Shown piece by piece: positions 16,518 to 24,919 of a stretch of DNA of 64,000 nt (its first letter is position 1; each line of letters begins with the position of its first letter). The stretch is from Gloeobacter kilaueensis JS1 (GTDB lineage: Bacteria > Cyanobacteriota > Cyanobacteriia > Gloeobacterales > Gloeobacteraceae). The stretch is from NCBI RefSeq assembly GCF_000484535.1, contig NC_022600.1, positions 3,224,001-3,288,000 of the forward strand, read 5' to 3'. The notes below the pieces were generated by a model. The model had not been told where the DNA came from, ran no database searches, and saw only the letters and a program-made list of their open reading frames with translations. The translations under genes and the position numbers were made by a program.

Positions 16518-17888
16518 TCAGCCGACCAAATCTTCTATCGCCTCAGCCTGGGTGGGCAGATCGGCGGTGAGGACTTCTGCACCAGTTGAGGTGACGAGCA
16601 CATCGTCCTCGATGCGGATGCCGCGCACGTCGGCAAATTGCTCAAGCCGTTCCCAGTCAATCATCTGCCGGTAGCGCTCGCGGTTGGTCGGATCGTCCAG
16701 GATCGCCGGTACCTGATAAAAGCCAGGCTCGATCGTCGTTGCCATGCCGGTCGTGAGGGTGCGATCGAGGCGCAGGTAGCCCAGGCCGAAGCGATGGGAG
16801 CGGCTGCGGCCCGGAGCGTAACCCGCCAGATCTCCCAGATCTTCCATGTCGTGAACGTCGAGGCCGATGAGGTGGCCGACGCCGTGGGGGAAAAATAAAG
16901 CGTGGGCGTCCGCTTCGACCAGATCTTCGGCTTGACCGCGCAGGATGCCCAGATCTACGAGGCCCGCCGCGATCGTCCGGCAGGCGGCAAGATGAACGTC
17001 CCGGTACTCGACTCCTGGCTTTATCAGGGCGATGGCGTCGTCGTGGGCGGCGAGTACCACGTCGTAGAGGGCGCGCTGGCTCGCGCTGAAGCGGCCCGAG
17101 ACCGGCCAGGTGCGGGTGATGTCCGAGGCCCAGCCCAGCTCCGATTCGGCTCCCGCATCGACGAGCAATAGATCGCCGGGCTGGAGGGGGTTGTAGTAGT
17201 GCTCGTTGTGGAGCACTTCGCCGTGGACGGTGACGATGCTGTTGTAGGCGGTGCCCATCTGGTGAGCGATGAACGCACTTTCGATCGCCGCTCGGACTTC
17301 TGCTTCGCTGCGGGCGCGGCGGGTGGCCTGCATTCCGGCTTTGTGGGCAGCGACGCTCACGGCGGCAGTCCGGCGCAACTCTTCGATCGCCCCCTCGTCG
17401 TGGGTGAGCCGGAGGGCGATCACCGCCTCTGCCAGAGCCAGATCTCTGCCGGTCTGAATCGAGACGGGCCGCTCCAGAAGCCGGGCCTGGGCGATGCTGG
17501 TTGCCGCATCCTGGACCGGCAGCGTCGCCGCTCCGGCGGCGTGGGCCTCCAGATCGGCCAGGGCGTAGGCGCTATCGGCCCCGATCCACTGGGCGATTTC
17601 GCTGCGGCTCGGGGTGGGGCCGTGCCACAGGGCATGGGTAGATCCCGGCTCGTCGATAAATAGTTCCAGATTGCCCCCCTCCAGTCGGATCGCAGCGTTT
17701 TCGAGGGGCGCACCGGCAAAGTACAAAAAGTGGCTGTTGGCGCGGAACGGATAAAGATTGTCGGGATAGTTGCGCCCGATGCTCCGCCCCGACCAGAAGA
17801 TCGCAGGACCATCTACCAGGGCAGCCAGCCGCTGCCGCCGCGTGGTAAGCACACCCGCCATCGAAGGCCGCAACTGCCAGGCCACCAT
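16518..17888 (-). CDS. pepP: Aminopeptidase P family protein (Xaa-Pro aminopeptidase)
   Basis: A 456-residue M24 metallopeptidase that removes N-terminal residues preceding proline. The N-terminal creatinase-like domain covers about 1-180 (YPFRANSHFLYFAG), the pita-bread catalytic domain about 185-445. The metal ligands are all visible: Asp in LLVDAGAE, Asp in SDITRTWP, His in GVGHLIGLDVHD, Glu in TIEPGFY and Glu in GIRIEDDV. No signal peptide, so cytoplasmic. Length is normal for PepP. It converges with the FG-GAP gene and stands 54 bp downstream of the phytase-like gene on the same strand. Confidence 0.95.
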   Translation of the reverse strand: MVAWQLRPSMAGVLTTRRQRLAALVDGPAIFWSGRSIGRNYPDNLYPFRANSHFLYFAGAPLENAAIRLEGGNLELFIDEPGSTHALWHGPTPSRSEIAQWIGADSAYALADLEAHAAGAATLPVQDAATSIAQARLLERPVSIQTGRDLALAEAVIALRLTHDEGAIEELRRTAAVSVAAHKAGMQATRRARSEAEVRAAIESAFIAHQMGTAYNSIVTVHGEVLHNEHYYNPLQPGDLLLVDAGAESELGWASDITRTWPVSGRFSASQRALYDVVLAAHDDAIALIKPGVEYRDVHLAACRTIAAGLVDLGILRGQAEDLVEADAHALFFPHGVGHLIGLDVHDMEDLGDLAGYAPGRSRSHRFGLGYLRLDRTLTTGMATTIEPGFYQVPAILDDPTNRERYRQMIDWERLEQFADVRGIRIEDDVLVTSTGAEVLTADLPTQAEAIEDLVG

Positions 17889-17942
17889 CTCAGGTTCTCC
17901 GTATTGCCAGTCCTCCTATTTTACTGCCGGTGCTTTGTTCTT

Positions 17943-19709
17943 CTACTGGACTGTAAAGGCGGCGGGGGTGACGATCGTGCCGCCGGGGGCGGTGATTGTG
18001 ATCGGGCCTGTTGCGGCTCCGGTGGGCACCACGGCCTTGATCACCGTTCCAGCGGCGGTGGCTTTAAATTTGGCACTCTTGCCACCGGCAAACTGCACCT
18101 GGCTCGTTCCCCGCAGGCCGCTGCCTTCAATCGTCACGACCGATCCGACGGAACCAGCAGGAGTGAAGCTGCTGATGCCGGGAGCCAGGAGCAGTTCCCG
18201 CGCATTGATCTTGAAGGAGTAAATAAAGGTGGGAATGAGCGACTGACCACTGGGACAGGGCGCATCGATCGGCACCTCGCTGCTGGTGGTGTAGGCAGGC
18301 GCATCGACGCAGACATCGAACTGAACGTCGTTGTCGTCCTGGGTAACGCTGAAGTCGTTGTCGGTAATTGCGATCACGACGAGGGAACCGTCCGCCAGAG
18401 CCGGACCCACCGCCAGACCCTCGATCTTCTCCGGCACGACCTGACCGGCAGCCTGCAGCAACCCCAGCAGGTCGAACACGGTTGGGGTCTTGATGACCGG
18501 GATGATGCCGCCGGTCGGATTATCGGGAAGTGCGTCGATGCCCACCAGGCTGGTAGTGCTCACGTCGGTGGCAAAGCGAGTGTCAATCTTGTAGACGCGC
18601 TTGGTACTCACCGGGGTGCTGCCGGTCGGATCGTCCACGCCGATGCCCCGGTTGTCGCGTTCAAGCACCAGTAGCTGGCCATTGGGCAGCGGTGTGATCG
18701 CGCTGATGCCGATGCTGCGCCCCTGCTGGTTGGTCTTGAAGGGATCGGAGGGCACGCGGGCATTGATCGTGGCGAGGGATTCGAGCGGATAGACGTACTG
18801 GGCGAGGTTGGTGCCGCTCGTCAGATCGAATTTGCTCAGGCGAATGTTGCGGCTGTTGCGCCCGTCGCTGCTCGATCCTTCGTTGACCAGCGGATCTTGC
18901 AACAGGGCGTAGGCGGTGTTGCCTGCGATCGTGAAGCCTTCAAAGCCCCGGTTGTCCTGGCGGCCAAAGGTGAGGGCCGGATCGTCGGAGCGGCCATTGA
19001 CATAGTTGAGGCTGCCGTCGGCGATCTTCGGCAGCAAATTGGGGGCGAGGTTGACGCCGCTTACGGCGCTGGGCACGTCGAAGGCACCGATAAAAGCACC
19101 GCCCGCATCGAAGCGGTAGATCGAAGGGCCGTACTCGTCGGAGACGATGAAGCTGCCGTCGGTAAGCACCGCCAGACCCTCCGAATCGAGGCTGCGGCCC
19201 AGGATCGCCGGATTGCCGTTGAGCGGGTCGAGGCTGGGGTTCAGGCCGTTGAAGGCGGTGCCGCTCGCGAAAGTGAGGCCGCCCACGGTCGTGTTGGGCG
19301 ACTGGATGGTGAGTGGGATGGTCTTTACCAGTTGAAAGTTGCTGATTGCGCCGGTTTTAAGGTCGATGTCGAGGGTAAATTTCTGAATCCGGTTCTCGTA
19401 GCTGATCACTCCGCCACCGGGACCGCGATCGGGTTCTCCGTAGAAGACGAAGCGCCGCACGCCGGGGGTGCCGGTGGGCTGGTTGTTGGCCGGATCGCTT
19501 TTGGCGTAGACCAGGTCAGACCCGAAGCCGCCCAGACGGTTGATGTTGGCCGAATTGGTGCCCGGAGGAACGGGGGTGAGGTCGGTGGCGTTGCCAGGAA
19601 CGGTCAGAACGTTGACCAGGGCGGGCTCAGCCCAGGCAGGAGCGCTGATCGCACTCAAAAGCAGGCAGGAGCCGACGACCAATCGCAGTGGCAGTGGCAG
19701 TGATTTCAC
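17943..19709 (-). CDS. Secreted phytase-like esterase with C-terminal IPT/TIG domain
   Basis: A 588-residue exported protein. GTG at 19709 gives a clean signal peptide (basic start, LRLVVGSCLLLSAISAPAWA, then EPA); a TTG at 19781 would bury it. Residues about 30-480 match the family annotated as esterase-like activity of phytase, with the pattern SEGLAVLTDGSFIVSDEYGPSIYRFD and later NRGFEGFTI and KIEGLAV. The last 85 residues form an IPT/TIG immunoglobulin-like domain (ISSFTPAGSVGSVVTIEGSGL). The family is thought to release phosphate or act on esters outside the cell. It follows a truncated TonB-receptor gene on the same strand; receptors and such enzymes often pair. Confidence 0.85.
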   Translation of the reverse strand: MKSLPLPLRLVVGSCLLLSAISAPAWAEPALVNVLTVPGNATDLTPVPPGTNSANINRLGGFGSDLVYAKSDPANNQPTGTPGVRRFVFYGEPDRGPGGGVISYENRIQKFTLDIDLKTGAISNFQLVKTIPLTIQSPNTTVGGLTFASGTAFNGLNPSLDPLNGNPAILGRSLDSEGLAVLTDGSFIVSDEYGPSIYRFDAGGAFIGAFDVPSAVSGVNLAPNLLPKIADGSLNYVNGRSDDPALTFGRQDNRGFEGFTIAGNTAYALLQDPLVNEGSSSDGRNSRNIRLSKFDLTSGTNLAQYVYPLESLATINARVPSDPFKTNQQGRSIGISAITPLPNGQLLVLERDNRGIGVDDPTGSTPVSTKRVYKIDTRFATDVSTTSLVGIDALPDNPTGGIIPVIKTPTVFDLLGLLQAAGQVVPEKIEGLAVGPALADGSLVVIAITDNDFSVTQDDNDVQFDVCVDAPAYTTSSEVPIDAPCPSGQSLIPTFIYSFKINARELLLAPGISSFTPAGSVGSVVTIEGSGLRGTSQVQFAGGKSAKFKATAAGTVIKAVVPTGAATGPITITAPGGTIVTPAAFTVQ

Positions 19710-19767
19710 AGCACAACTCAAAGACAGAACAGTAGCAGGATCGGCCACCAAGGTTAAGAGACGACTA

Positions 19768-19793
19768 AGCCCCCGCTTCAAAAAAGCAGGGGC
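19768..19793. repeat. Inverted repeat between the TonB-plug and phytase-like genes
   Basis: A 10-bp arm (GCCCCCGCTT) pairs with AAGCAGGGGC with one mismatch around a short A/T-rich loop. It has no T-run after either arm, so it is a hairpin or weak attenuator rather than a typical terminator. Confidence 0.5.
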
Positions 19794-19820
19794 CGGTTAG
19801 AGAGAGGACAGATTGCGGGT

Positions 19821-20135
19821 CTAGCGGCCAGTAAAACCGGGCACCAGTTGCAGGGCGTCCCGGACGGTGATCGCCCCCACCGAACGAAAATCTTCTTTGC
19901 GCAGCACGTAGGTGTTGACGGTCGTATCGCGGGCGCGGGCCGGACGGCGGGTGGCGGTGACGCTTACCTCATCGAGGATGCGGCCAGGCGGCAGGAAGGG
20001 CGAACTGGCCTCGGTGGCAGCCGGGGGCGTGGTCACTACAGCCGGGGTGCTCGCTGAGTCTTGCGCCAAAGCCGGGATCGCTGCCAGCCACAGGCTGAAC
20101 GGGACGACAAATAGATGCCAGGAGGGCTTCAGCAT
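19821..20135 (-). pseudogene. Truncated TonB-dependent receptor (signal peptide and part of plug only)
   Basis: A 104-residue product. It has a signal peptide (WHLFVVPFSLWLAAIPALA), an Ala/Pro-rich spacer and the start of a TonB-receptor plug domain (EVSVTATRRPARARDTTVNTYVL, then VRDALQLVPGF). It stops directly after VPGFTGR, where a normal receptor continues for 550-700 residues of plug and barrel. No barrel sequence follows before the phytase-like gene, so the rest was deleted rather than frameshifted. The reading frame itself is clean. It could survive as a small periplasmic plug protein, but a remnant is simpler. Confidence 0.8.
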
Positions 20136-20187
20136 AAAAAACTTTTCCTCGTGGTTGGGCCTCTATTCTAGCCCCCGCCCCCAGCCC

Positions 20188-20658
20188 TCAGGTGCGCTCC
20201 GAGCGGTTGTCGAGGTTGTCGTCGTCGCCAAAAAGAATCGTTTCCTTGTCGATGAGCCCCTGGGCTTCATCGACGATGTCCTCCTCTTCGTAGCTGGCGT
20301 AGTGCATCGGCTGGTCGATCGGATCGAGGGTGAGATTCTCGGCAAAGGCGCGGATCCGCTGCTGCTCGTCGCTGCCTGTCAGGTCGGTGAGCAGGCCCTC
20401 GTCGAGCATCGCCAGAAATTTTTCGTTCGCCTCCTTGACGTACTCGTAGCGCTCCAGACAGCGCTGGTAAAGGTCGAGCACCGCCTCGCGCACCTCCGGA
20501 TCGACGCTCTCGGCTGCCGCCGCCAGCTCTGCCTCCGTATCGACTGCATTGGTATCGGTCAGTGTCGCCTCACCGCTAGGGCGGGGTTGGGGCTCGATAA
20601 GGGCACTATCGAGGTCACCAAAGTAGCGGGAACGCAGCTCGCGCAGGCGTTGAAGCAT
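20188..20658 (-). CDS. Hypothetical acidic helical protein
   Basis: A 156-residue, strongly acidic protein without signal peptide or membrane segment. It is predicted mostly helical (VREAVLDLYQRCLERYEYVKEANEKFLAMLDEGLLTDL). It ends in a charged tail rich in Asp and Glu. I do not recognise a family. Codon use matches the chromosome and the frame is GC-skewed as in real genes. It is upstream of the TonB remnant on the same strand and divergent from phenylalanine hydroxylase. Confidence 0.65.
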   Translation of the reverse strand: MLQRLRELRSRYFGDLDSALIEPQPRPSGEATLTDTNAVDTEAELAAAAESVDPEVREAVLDLYQRCLERYEYVKEANEKFLAMLDEGLLTDLTGSDEQQRIRAFAENLTLDPIDQPMHYASYEEEDIVDEAQGLIDKETILFGDDDNLDNRSERT

Positions 20659-20829
20659 ATCGGGTCGTCCTGAATGAAGATCCCATCAGTCTCGTCTGTT
20701 CGGGGCTTTCAGGCTTCTATCGGTCGGTGGAACTTCCGGCAGTGTCCGAGCAGATGTGAAGTTCTGCTGCGGATCGGTTGACTGACAGGGGCCGCCGATG
20801 GCACACCAAAAAGAGGAGGTAACGGGCGC

Positions 20830-21543
20830 GTGCAGCAAGATTACGACGACTACAGCGACGAGGACCAGCAAACCTGGAGACGACTGGTCGAACTGCAATT
20901 TCCCCTGTTGCAGGCCCACGCCTGTACAGCCTTTCAAGAGGGTTACGCGCTTCTGGAGCCGCACCTGCGCACCATACCGCGCCTGGAGGATCTGGCCCGG
21001 TTGCTGGAACGGTACGCAGGCTGGAGCGTCGTCGCCGCCGACGGCTTTCTGAGCGCCGAGGACTACTTCGCCCTGCTCGCCCGGCGTATCTTCCCGGTCG
21101 TACCGGCGATCCGCAAGGCGGGAGCGCTTCGCTTCACCCCGGCCCCGGACATCTGGCACGATGTCTGCGGCCACCTGCCGCTCTTGTTCGACCGACGCTA
21201 CGGGCGCTTTGTCGCCGATCTCAGCCGGCGCTTCGCCCAGGCAGGCGAGCGGTTGCGCGTGGCAATCGGCAGGCTCTACTGGTTCACCGTCGAGACGGGC
21301 GTCGTATTCGAAGCGGGCGGGCGCAAAATTTATGGCTCGGGCATTCTCTCCGGCCCCGACGAGATCCGCTACGCAGCAGGCGATGCGGCCCCCGTGCGGC
21401 CCTTCGACCTCGCTCAGATCGTCGCGACCCAGCCGCACTACGAAGATCTGCAGCCTTTTTTTGTCGCGATCGACTCCTTCGACGCCCTGGCACCCTTACC
21501 GGCGGCCCTTGAGCGGCTGCTTAGAGGCGCTCCTGCTCGATGA
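20830..21543 (+). CDS. phhA: Phenylalanine 4-hydroxylase-like aromatic amino acid hydroxylase
   Basis: A 237-residue iron/pterin hydroxylase that would convert phenylalanine to tyrosine. The two His ligands are in PDIWHDVCGHLPLLFD, followed by the Glu-bearing segment WFTVETGVVFE and then YGSGILSGPDEI. Length fits monomeric bacterial enzymes with no regulatory domain. GTG at 20830 has GAGGAGG about 11 nt upstream. The 3' end overlaps a convergent small gene by 23 nt. With kynureninase 300 bp away, this area handles aromatic amino acids. Confidence 0.88.
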   Translation: MQQDYDDYSDEDQQTWRRLVELQFPLLQAHACTAFQEGYALLEPHLRTIPRLEDLARLLERYAGWSVVAADGFLSAEDYFALLARRIFPVVPAIRKAGALRFTPAPDIWHDVCGHLPLLFDRRYGRFVADLSRRFAQAGERLRVAIGRLYWFTVETGVVFEAGGRKIYGSGILSGPDEIRYAAGDAAPVRPFDLAQIVATQPHYEDLQPFFVAIDSFDALAPLPAALERLLRGAPAR

Positions 21544-21775
21544 GCTTTTCGCAGTGAGCGACGCCCTCATCGTTGAGCACGATCCGAAAGTTGGTCCGCT
21601 CGATGTAGCCGCTCTTTTGCAGCGCCTTGCAGGCGTCCTGGAGATCTTTGAGGCCCAGGCCGCTCGCCACCTGCACGTCTTTTAAGTACGTGGCGTGCTC
21701 GGGATCTTCGAGGGCGAGGTGGTAGATCGCCTTCAGGGTCTTCAGTTCACTCTGATGCTTATCGACAAACCGCAT
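21521..21775 (-). CDS. Small winged-helix-like protein
   Basis: An 84-residue protein. The order helix (ELKTLKAIYHLAL), helix, recognition-like helix (GLGLKDLQDACKALQKSGYIE) and wing (RTNFRIVLNDEGVAHCEKL) fits a winged-helix DNA-binding domain. No other domain is present. It overlaps the end of phhA antisense by 23 nt and follows kynU by 69 bp on the same strand. Target unknown; control of neighbouring aromatic genes is only a guess. Confidence 0.65.
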   Translation of the reverse strand: MRFVDKHQSELKTLKAIYHLALEDPEHATYLKDVQVASGLGLKDLQDACKALQKSGYIERTNFRIVLNDEGVAHCEKLIEQERL

Positions 21776-21844
21776 GGGCAGGCACTTGTGGACGTTTGTG
21801 CTTCTTTTTTAGCACGTCCGGGCCCGCTCTGCCAGTGCCGGTGT

Positions 21845-23074
21845 TCAGGTGACGCTCTGGCGGCGCATAAATTCGGGCCGGTCCCATTCGGCTGCGTCCA
21901 TGACGGCGGTGAGGGCAGCCACCGCATCCCAGATGTCGGTGTAGCGGTTGTAGAGGGGAGCAAAGCCAAAGCGCAGCACGTCGGGAGAACGAAAATCCCC
22001 GATCACCCCCCGCCGGATGAGCGCCTGGATAATGGCGTACCCTTGCGGGTGGCGCAGGCAGACCTGGCTGCCCCGGCCTTCGCCCTCGCGGGGAGAAGCC
22101 AGGGCAAAATCGAGGCGGGCCCCCTCTACCAGATCGATGAACAGATCCCCCAGGGCGAGCGACTTGTGGCGGATCGCGTCCATCGGTGCTTCTAAGAGCA
22201 GATCGACGCCGCATTCGAGGGCAACCAGGCTCAAGATCGAAGGCGTGCCGCACAAGAAGCGCTCGATCCCGGCGGCGGGCCGATAATCGGCCTCGAAGGC
22301 AAACGGTTCGGCGTGGCCCAGCCAGCCCGTCAAAAAAGGCCGGAGTCGGGGCTGGAGGGCGTGGGCGACGTAGAGAAAGGCCGGTGCGCCGGGACCGCCG
22401 TTGAGGTACTTGTAGCCGCAACCGACAGCCAGATCGACGGCGCAGGCGTCGAGGGCTACGGGCAAGGCTCCGGCGCTGTGGGCCAGATCCCAGAGGATGA
22501 GCGCGCCACGCTCGTGGGCACAGGCGGTGATCGCAGCCATGTCGAGGCGGGCTCCGTTGCGGTAATCGACCTCGGTAAGCAGTACGACCGCCGTCTCAGC
22601 GTCAATGGCAGCGCAGATCTCGCTGGGGTTGACGGTGCGCAACCGACAGCGATGGCCCGACAGCGCCGCCAGTCCCTGGGCAATGTAGAGGTCGGTTGGA
22701 AAATTACCGTCCTGCGAAAGGATGACGGAGCGGGGTGCCTGCAACTCGACCGCTCCGGCCAGAAGTTTGAGGAGGTTGATCGAAGTCGAATCGGCCACCA
22801 GCACCTGGCCTGTGTCCGCTCCGATGAGCCTGCCAATCTTGTCGCCCACCCGGCGCGGCAGGGTAAGCCAGTCGTGGGTCGTCCAGCCGCCGATGAGCGC
22901 TTCGCCCCATTGCTTGCGCACAAGCTGCACGAGACGGTCGGAGGTGGCCAGGGGCAGAGCTCCCAGCGAGTTGCCGTCGAGGTAGACAATCCCCTGGGGC
23001 AACAGAAAATGCTTGCTGAAGGGGGCGAGGGGATCGCTCGCATCGAGGGCGAGGGCTTCGGCGCGGGAAAGCAT
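21845..23074 (-). CDS. kynU: Kynureninase
   Basis: A 409-residue PLP enzyme that cleaves kynurenine to anthranilate and alanine in tryptophan breakdown. It starts MLSRAEALALD; ATG at 23074 is preferred because the longer frame to 23125 adds an unmatched tail. Typical segments are YLDGNSLGALP near 30, WDLAHSAGALPVALD near 210 and the PLP-lysine segment GCGYKYLNGGPGAPAFLY near 240. Length is standard. No tryptophan dioxygenase or formamidase lies in the window, so the upstream steps must be encoded elsewhere or be absent. Confidence 0.95.
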   Translation of the reverse strand: MLSRAEALALDASDPLAPFSKHFLLPQGIVYLDGNSLGALPLATSDRLVQLVRKQWGEALIGGWTTHDWLTLPRRVGDKIGRLIGADTGQVLVADSTSINLLKLLAGAVELQAPRSVILSQDGNFPTDLYIAQGLAALSGHRCRLRTVNPSEICAAIDAETAVVLLTEVDYRNGARLDMAAITACAHERGALILWDLAHSAGALPVALDACAVDLAVGCGYKYLNGGPGAPAFLYVAHALQPRLRPFLTGWLGHAEPFAFEADYRPAAGIERFLCGTPSILSLVALECGVDLLLEAPMDAIRHKSLALGDLFIDLVEGARLDFALASPREGEGRGSQVCLRHPQGYAIIQALIRRGVIGDFRSPDVLRFGFAPLYNRYTDIWDAVAALTAVMDAAEWDRPEFMRRQSVT

Positions 23075-23244
23075 ATTGATTGAGGGTGCAGAGAGGACCG
23101 GAGGGCCAGTAAACAGACATTCCAAAGATTATGATGCACTTGCAAAAACTGCTCCCTAGAGTGGGCATCGGCTTCTTCCCCGGCTGCAGACAGGTTTGAC
23201 GGTTTTTGGCTGCCTGACAATTCCACCCGCTCAGTCGTGTACCG

Positions 23245-24912
23245 ATGATCGACCAAGACGCGGCAGATACTGCCCCTGTAACCCAACGCACCGACTGGGC
23301 TTCCTACCTCGGTCGCCTGGTCGGTGGCCGCTATCGCATCGTCCGTTTTATCGCCGGCGGGGGGATGGGCCGCGTCTACGAGGCGCTCGACACCCGCCTG
23401 GCCGAAAAGGTCGTCGCCCTCAAGGTGCTGGTACAGCACCTGTTTGCCGAGGACGAACGGGCATTTGAGATGCTGTTGCAGCGCTTCGAGCAGGAGGCGA
23501 GATTGAGCGCGCTGCTGGGCCGCCACCCCTGCATCATTCAAGTCACCGACTACGGCATCGAGGACAGCAGGCCCTACCTGGCGATGGAGTACCTGGGCAA
23601 AGCACCGGAGGGGCGCTCGCTCACCCAGCTCATCGAGCAAGAAGGTGCCCTCGCCCCCGAGCGGGTCGTCGCCCTGGCCGCCCAGATCTGCGACGGCCTG
23701 GCCTACGCCCACAACCTGCGCGTCCAGGTCGAAGGCCAGACGATCCGGGGCGTGATCCACCGCGATGTCAAGCCCAACAACATCTTCGTCCTGCAGCGGG
23801 GCGAGTTGGGCGAGACGATCAAGATTCTCGATTTTGGCATCGCCAAGGCGGTGAGCGACGCCAGCATCGCCCTCGGCACCAACACCGGCTTTGTCGGCAC
23901 CCCAAAATACGCGGCCCCCGAACAACTGCGCGGCGACCCGCCGGACGCACGCTCTGACATTTACTCGCTGGGGGTAGTGCTCTATCAGATGCTCACAGGC
24001 CGCCTGCCCCTGCAGCCCAAGACAGATTCCTTTCCAGGCTGGTATCAGTATCACAACTACGAGCAGCCGATCGGTTTCGAGGGCACCGCTGTCCCGACGG
24101 CTCTTGCGGCAGTTGTTCTGTCCTGTCTTGCCAAAAAGCCCGAGGAGCGTCCCCAGACGATGCAGGAGCTGGCTCAGCGGCTGCAGGTTGCCCTGAACAC
24201 TCCCGATCCGCTGCCGCGCCGTCCGGTTCTGGGCTGGTTTGCTGCCGCTTCTCTGGTTGCCTTGCTGGTTGCCGCCGGCACAGGACTGATCTGGCAACAG
24301 CACGACCCAACGAAACCCTCCCCTGTTGCTGCCACCGCCCCGGTCCTTCAGACTCCGCCGCCAAAGCGTCCATCCTCCCCACCTACCAGACGCGCACGCC
24401 CAACCGCAGCCGGACCCACCCCTGCTGCCCAGCCCCCCCGCCGGAGTACGTCAGAACCAGCGGCATCGCCCAGTGTGGCAAAGCGACAACCCGCAGCGAC
24501 AAAACCGCCGCCTGCCCGGTTGCCAGTTCTTTCTGAGCCGCCTCCCGCTCCCTCCCCGCCTGTAGTCCGGCAGGTTCCGGAACCCCTGCCCCGGCTGTAC
24601 GCCGTTGCCCTGGGCACCGGCAGCACCGCCCGCAACGAGATTCGCGGCGAGACGAACACTTTTGCCCCCGACACGCCCGAAATTTATTGCGTCTGGAAGG
24701 CGAACGTGAGAACCAGCACCGAGCTGCGCATCGTCTGGGTGGCCGACGAGACGGGCGAAAAGCTGGCTGAGGACGGGATGCCCCTCAGTGGGGCGATGTC
24801 CGGCACCTTTAATCTCAGCAAGCCGGAGGACGGCTGGACAGCTGGCCGCTATCACCTGGAGCTGTACCTGGGAGAAGTCCTTGCTCAGTCGGTGCCGTTT
24901 ACGGTGCGCTAG
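23245..24912 (+). CDS. Membrane-anchored serine/threonine protein kinase
   Basis: A 555-residue kinase of the bacterial PknB type. The kinase domain is at about 28-315: Gly-rich loop AGGGMGRVYEA, catalytic Lys in VVALKVL, HRDVKPNNI, DFG motif and activation segment ending GTPKYAAPE. A single transmembrane segment (about 330-350, WFAAASLVALLVAAGTGLIW) is followed by a Pro/Ala-rich linker (355-455) and a C-terminal beta-sandwich sensor (about 460-555) presumably outside the membrane. No PASTA repeats. It converges on the P450 gene with 7 bp between stops. Substrates unknown. Confidence 0.95.
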   Translation: MIDQDAADTAPVTQRTDWASYLGRLVGGRYRIVRFIAGGGMGRVYEALDTRLAEKVVALKVLVQHLFAEDERAFEMLLQRFEQEARLSALLGRHPCIIQVTDYGIEDSRPYLAMEYLGKAPEGRSLTQLIEQEGALAPERVVALAAQICDGLAYAHNLRVQVEGQTIRGVIHRDVKPNNIFVLQRGELGETIKILDFGIAKAVSDASIALGTNTGFVGTPKYAAPEQLRGDPPDARSDIYSLGVVLYQMLTGRLPLQPKTDSFPGWYQYHNYEQPIGFEGTAVPTALAAVVLSCLAKKPEERPQTMQELAQRLQVALNTPDPLPRRPVLGWFAAASLVALLVAAGTGLIWQQHDPTKPSPVAATAPVLQTPPPKRPSSPPTRRARPTAAGPTPAAQPPRRSTSEPAASPSVAKRQPAATKPPPARLPVLSEPPPAPSPPVVRQVPEPLPRLYAVALGTGSTARNEIRGETNTFAPDTPEIYCVWKANVRTSTELRIVWVADETGEKLAEDGMPLSGAMSGTFNLSKPEDGWTAGRYHLELYLGEVLAQSVPFTVR

Positions 24913-24919
24913 CGCCCTT

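Noticed and set aside
22456-24303. Long minus-strand frame over the kinase gene (615 residues)
   Set aside because: It crosses kynureninase in another frame and the kinase antisense; composition is shadow-like.
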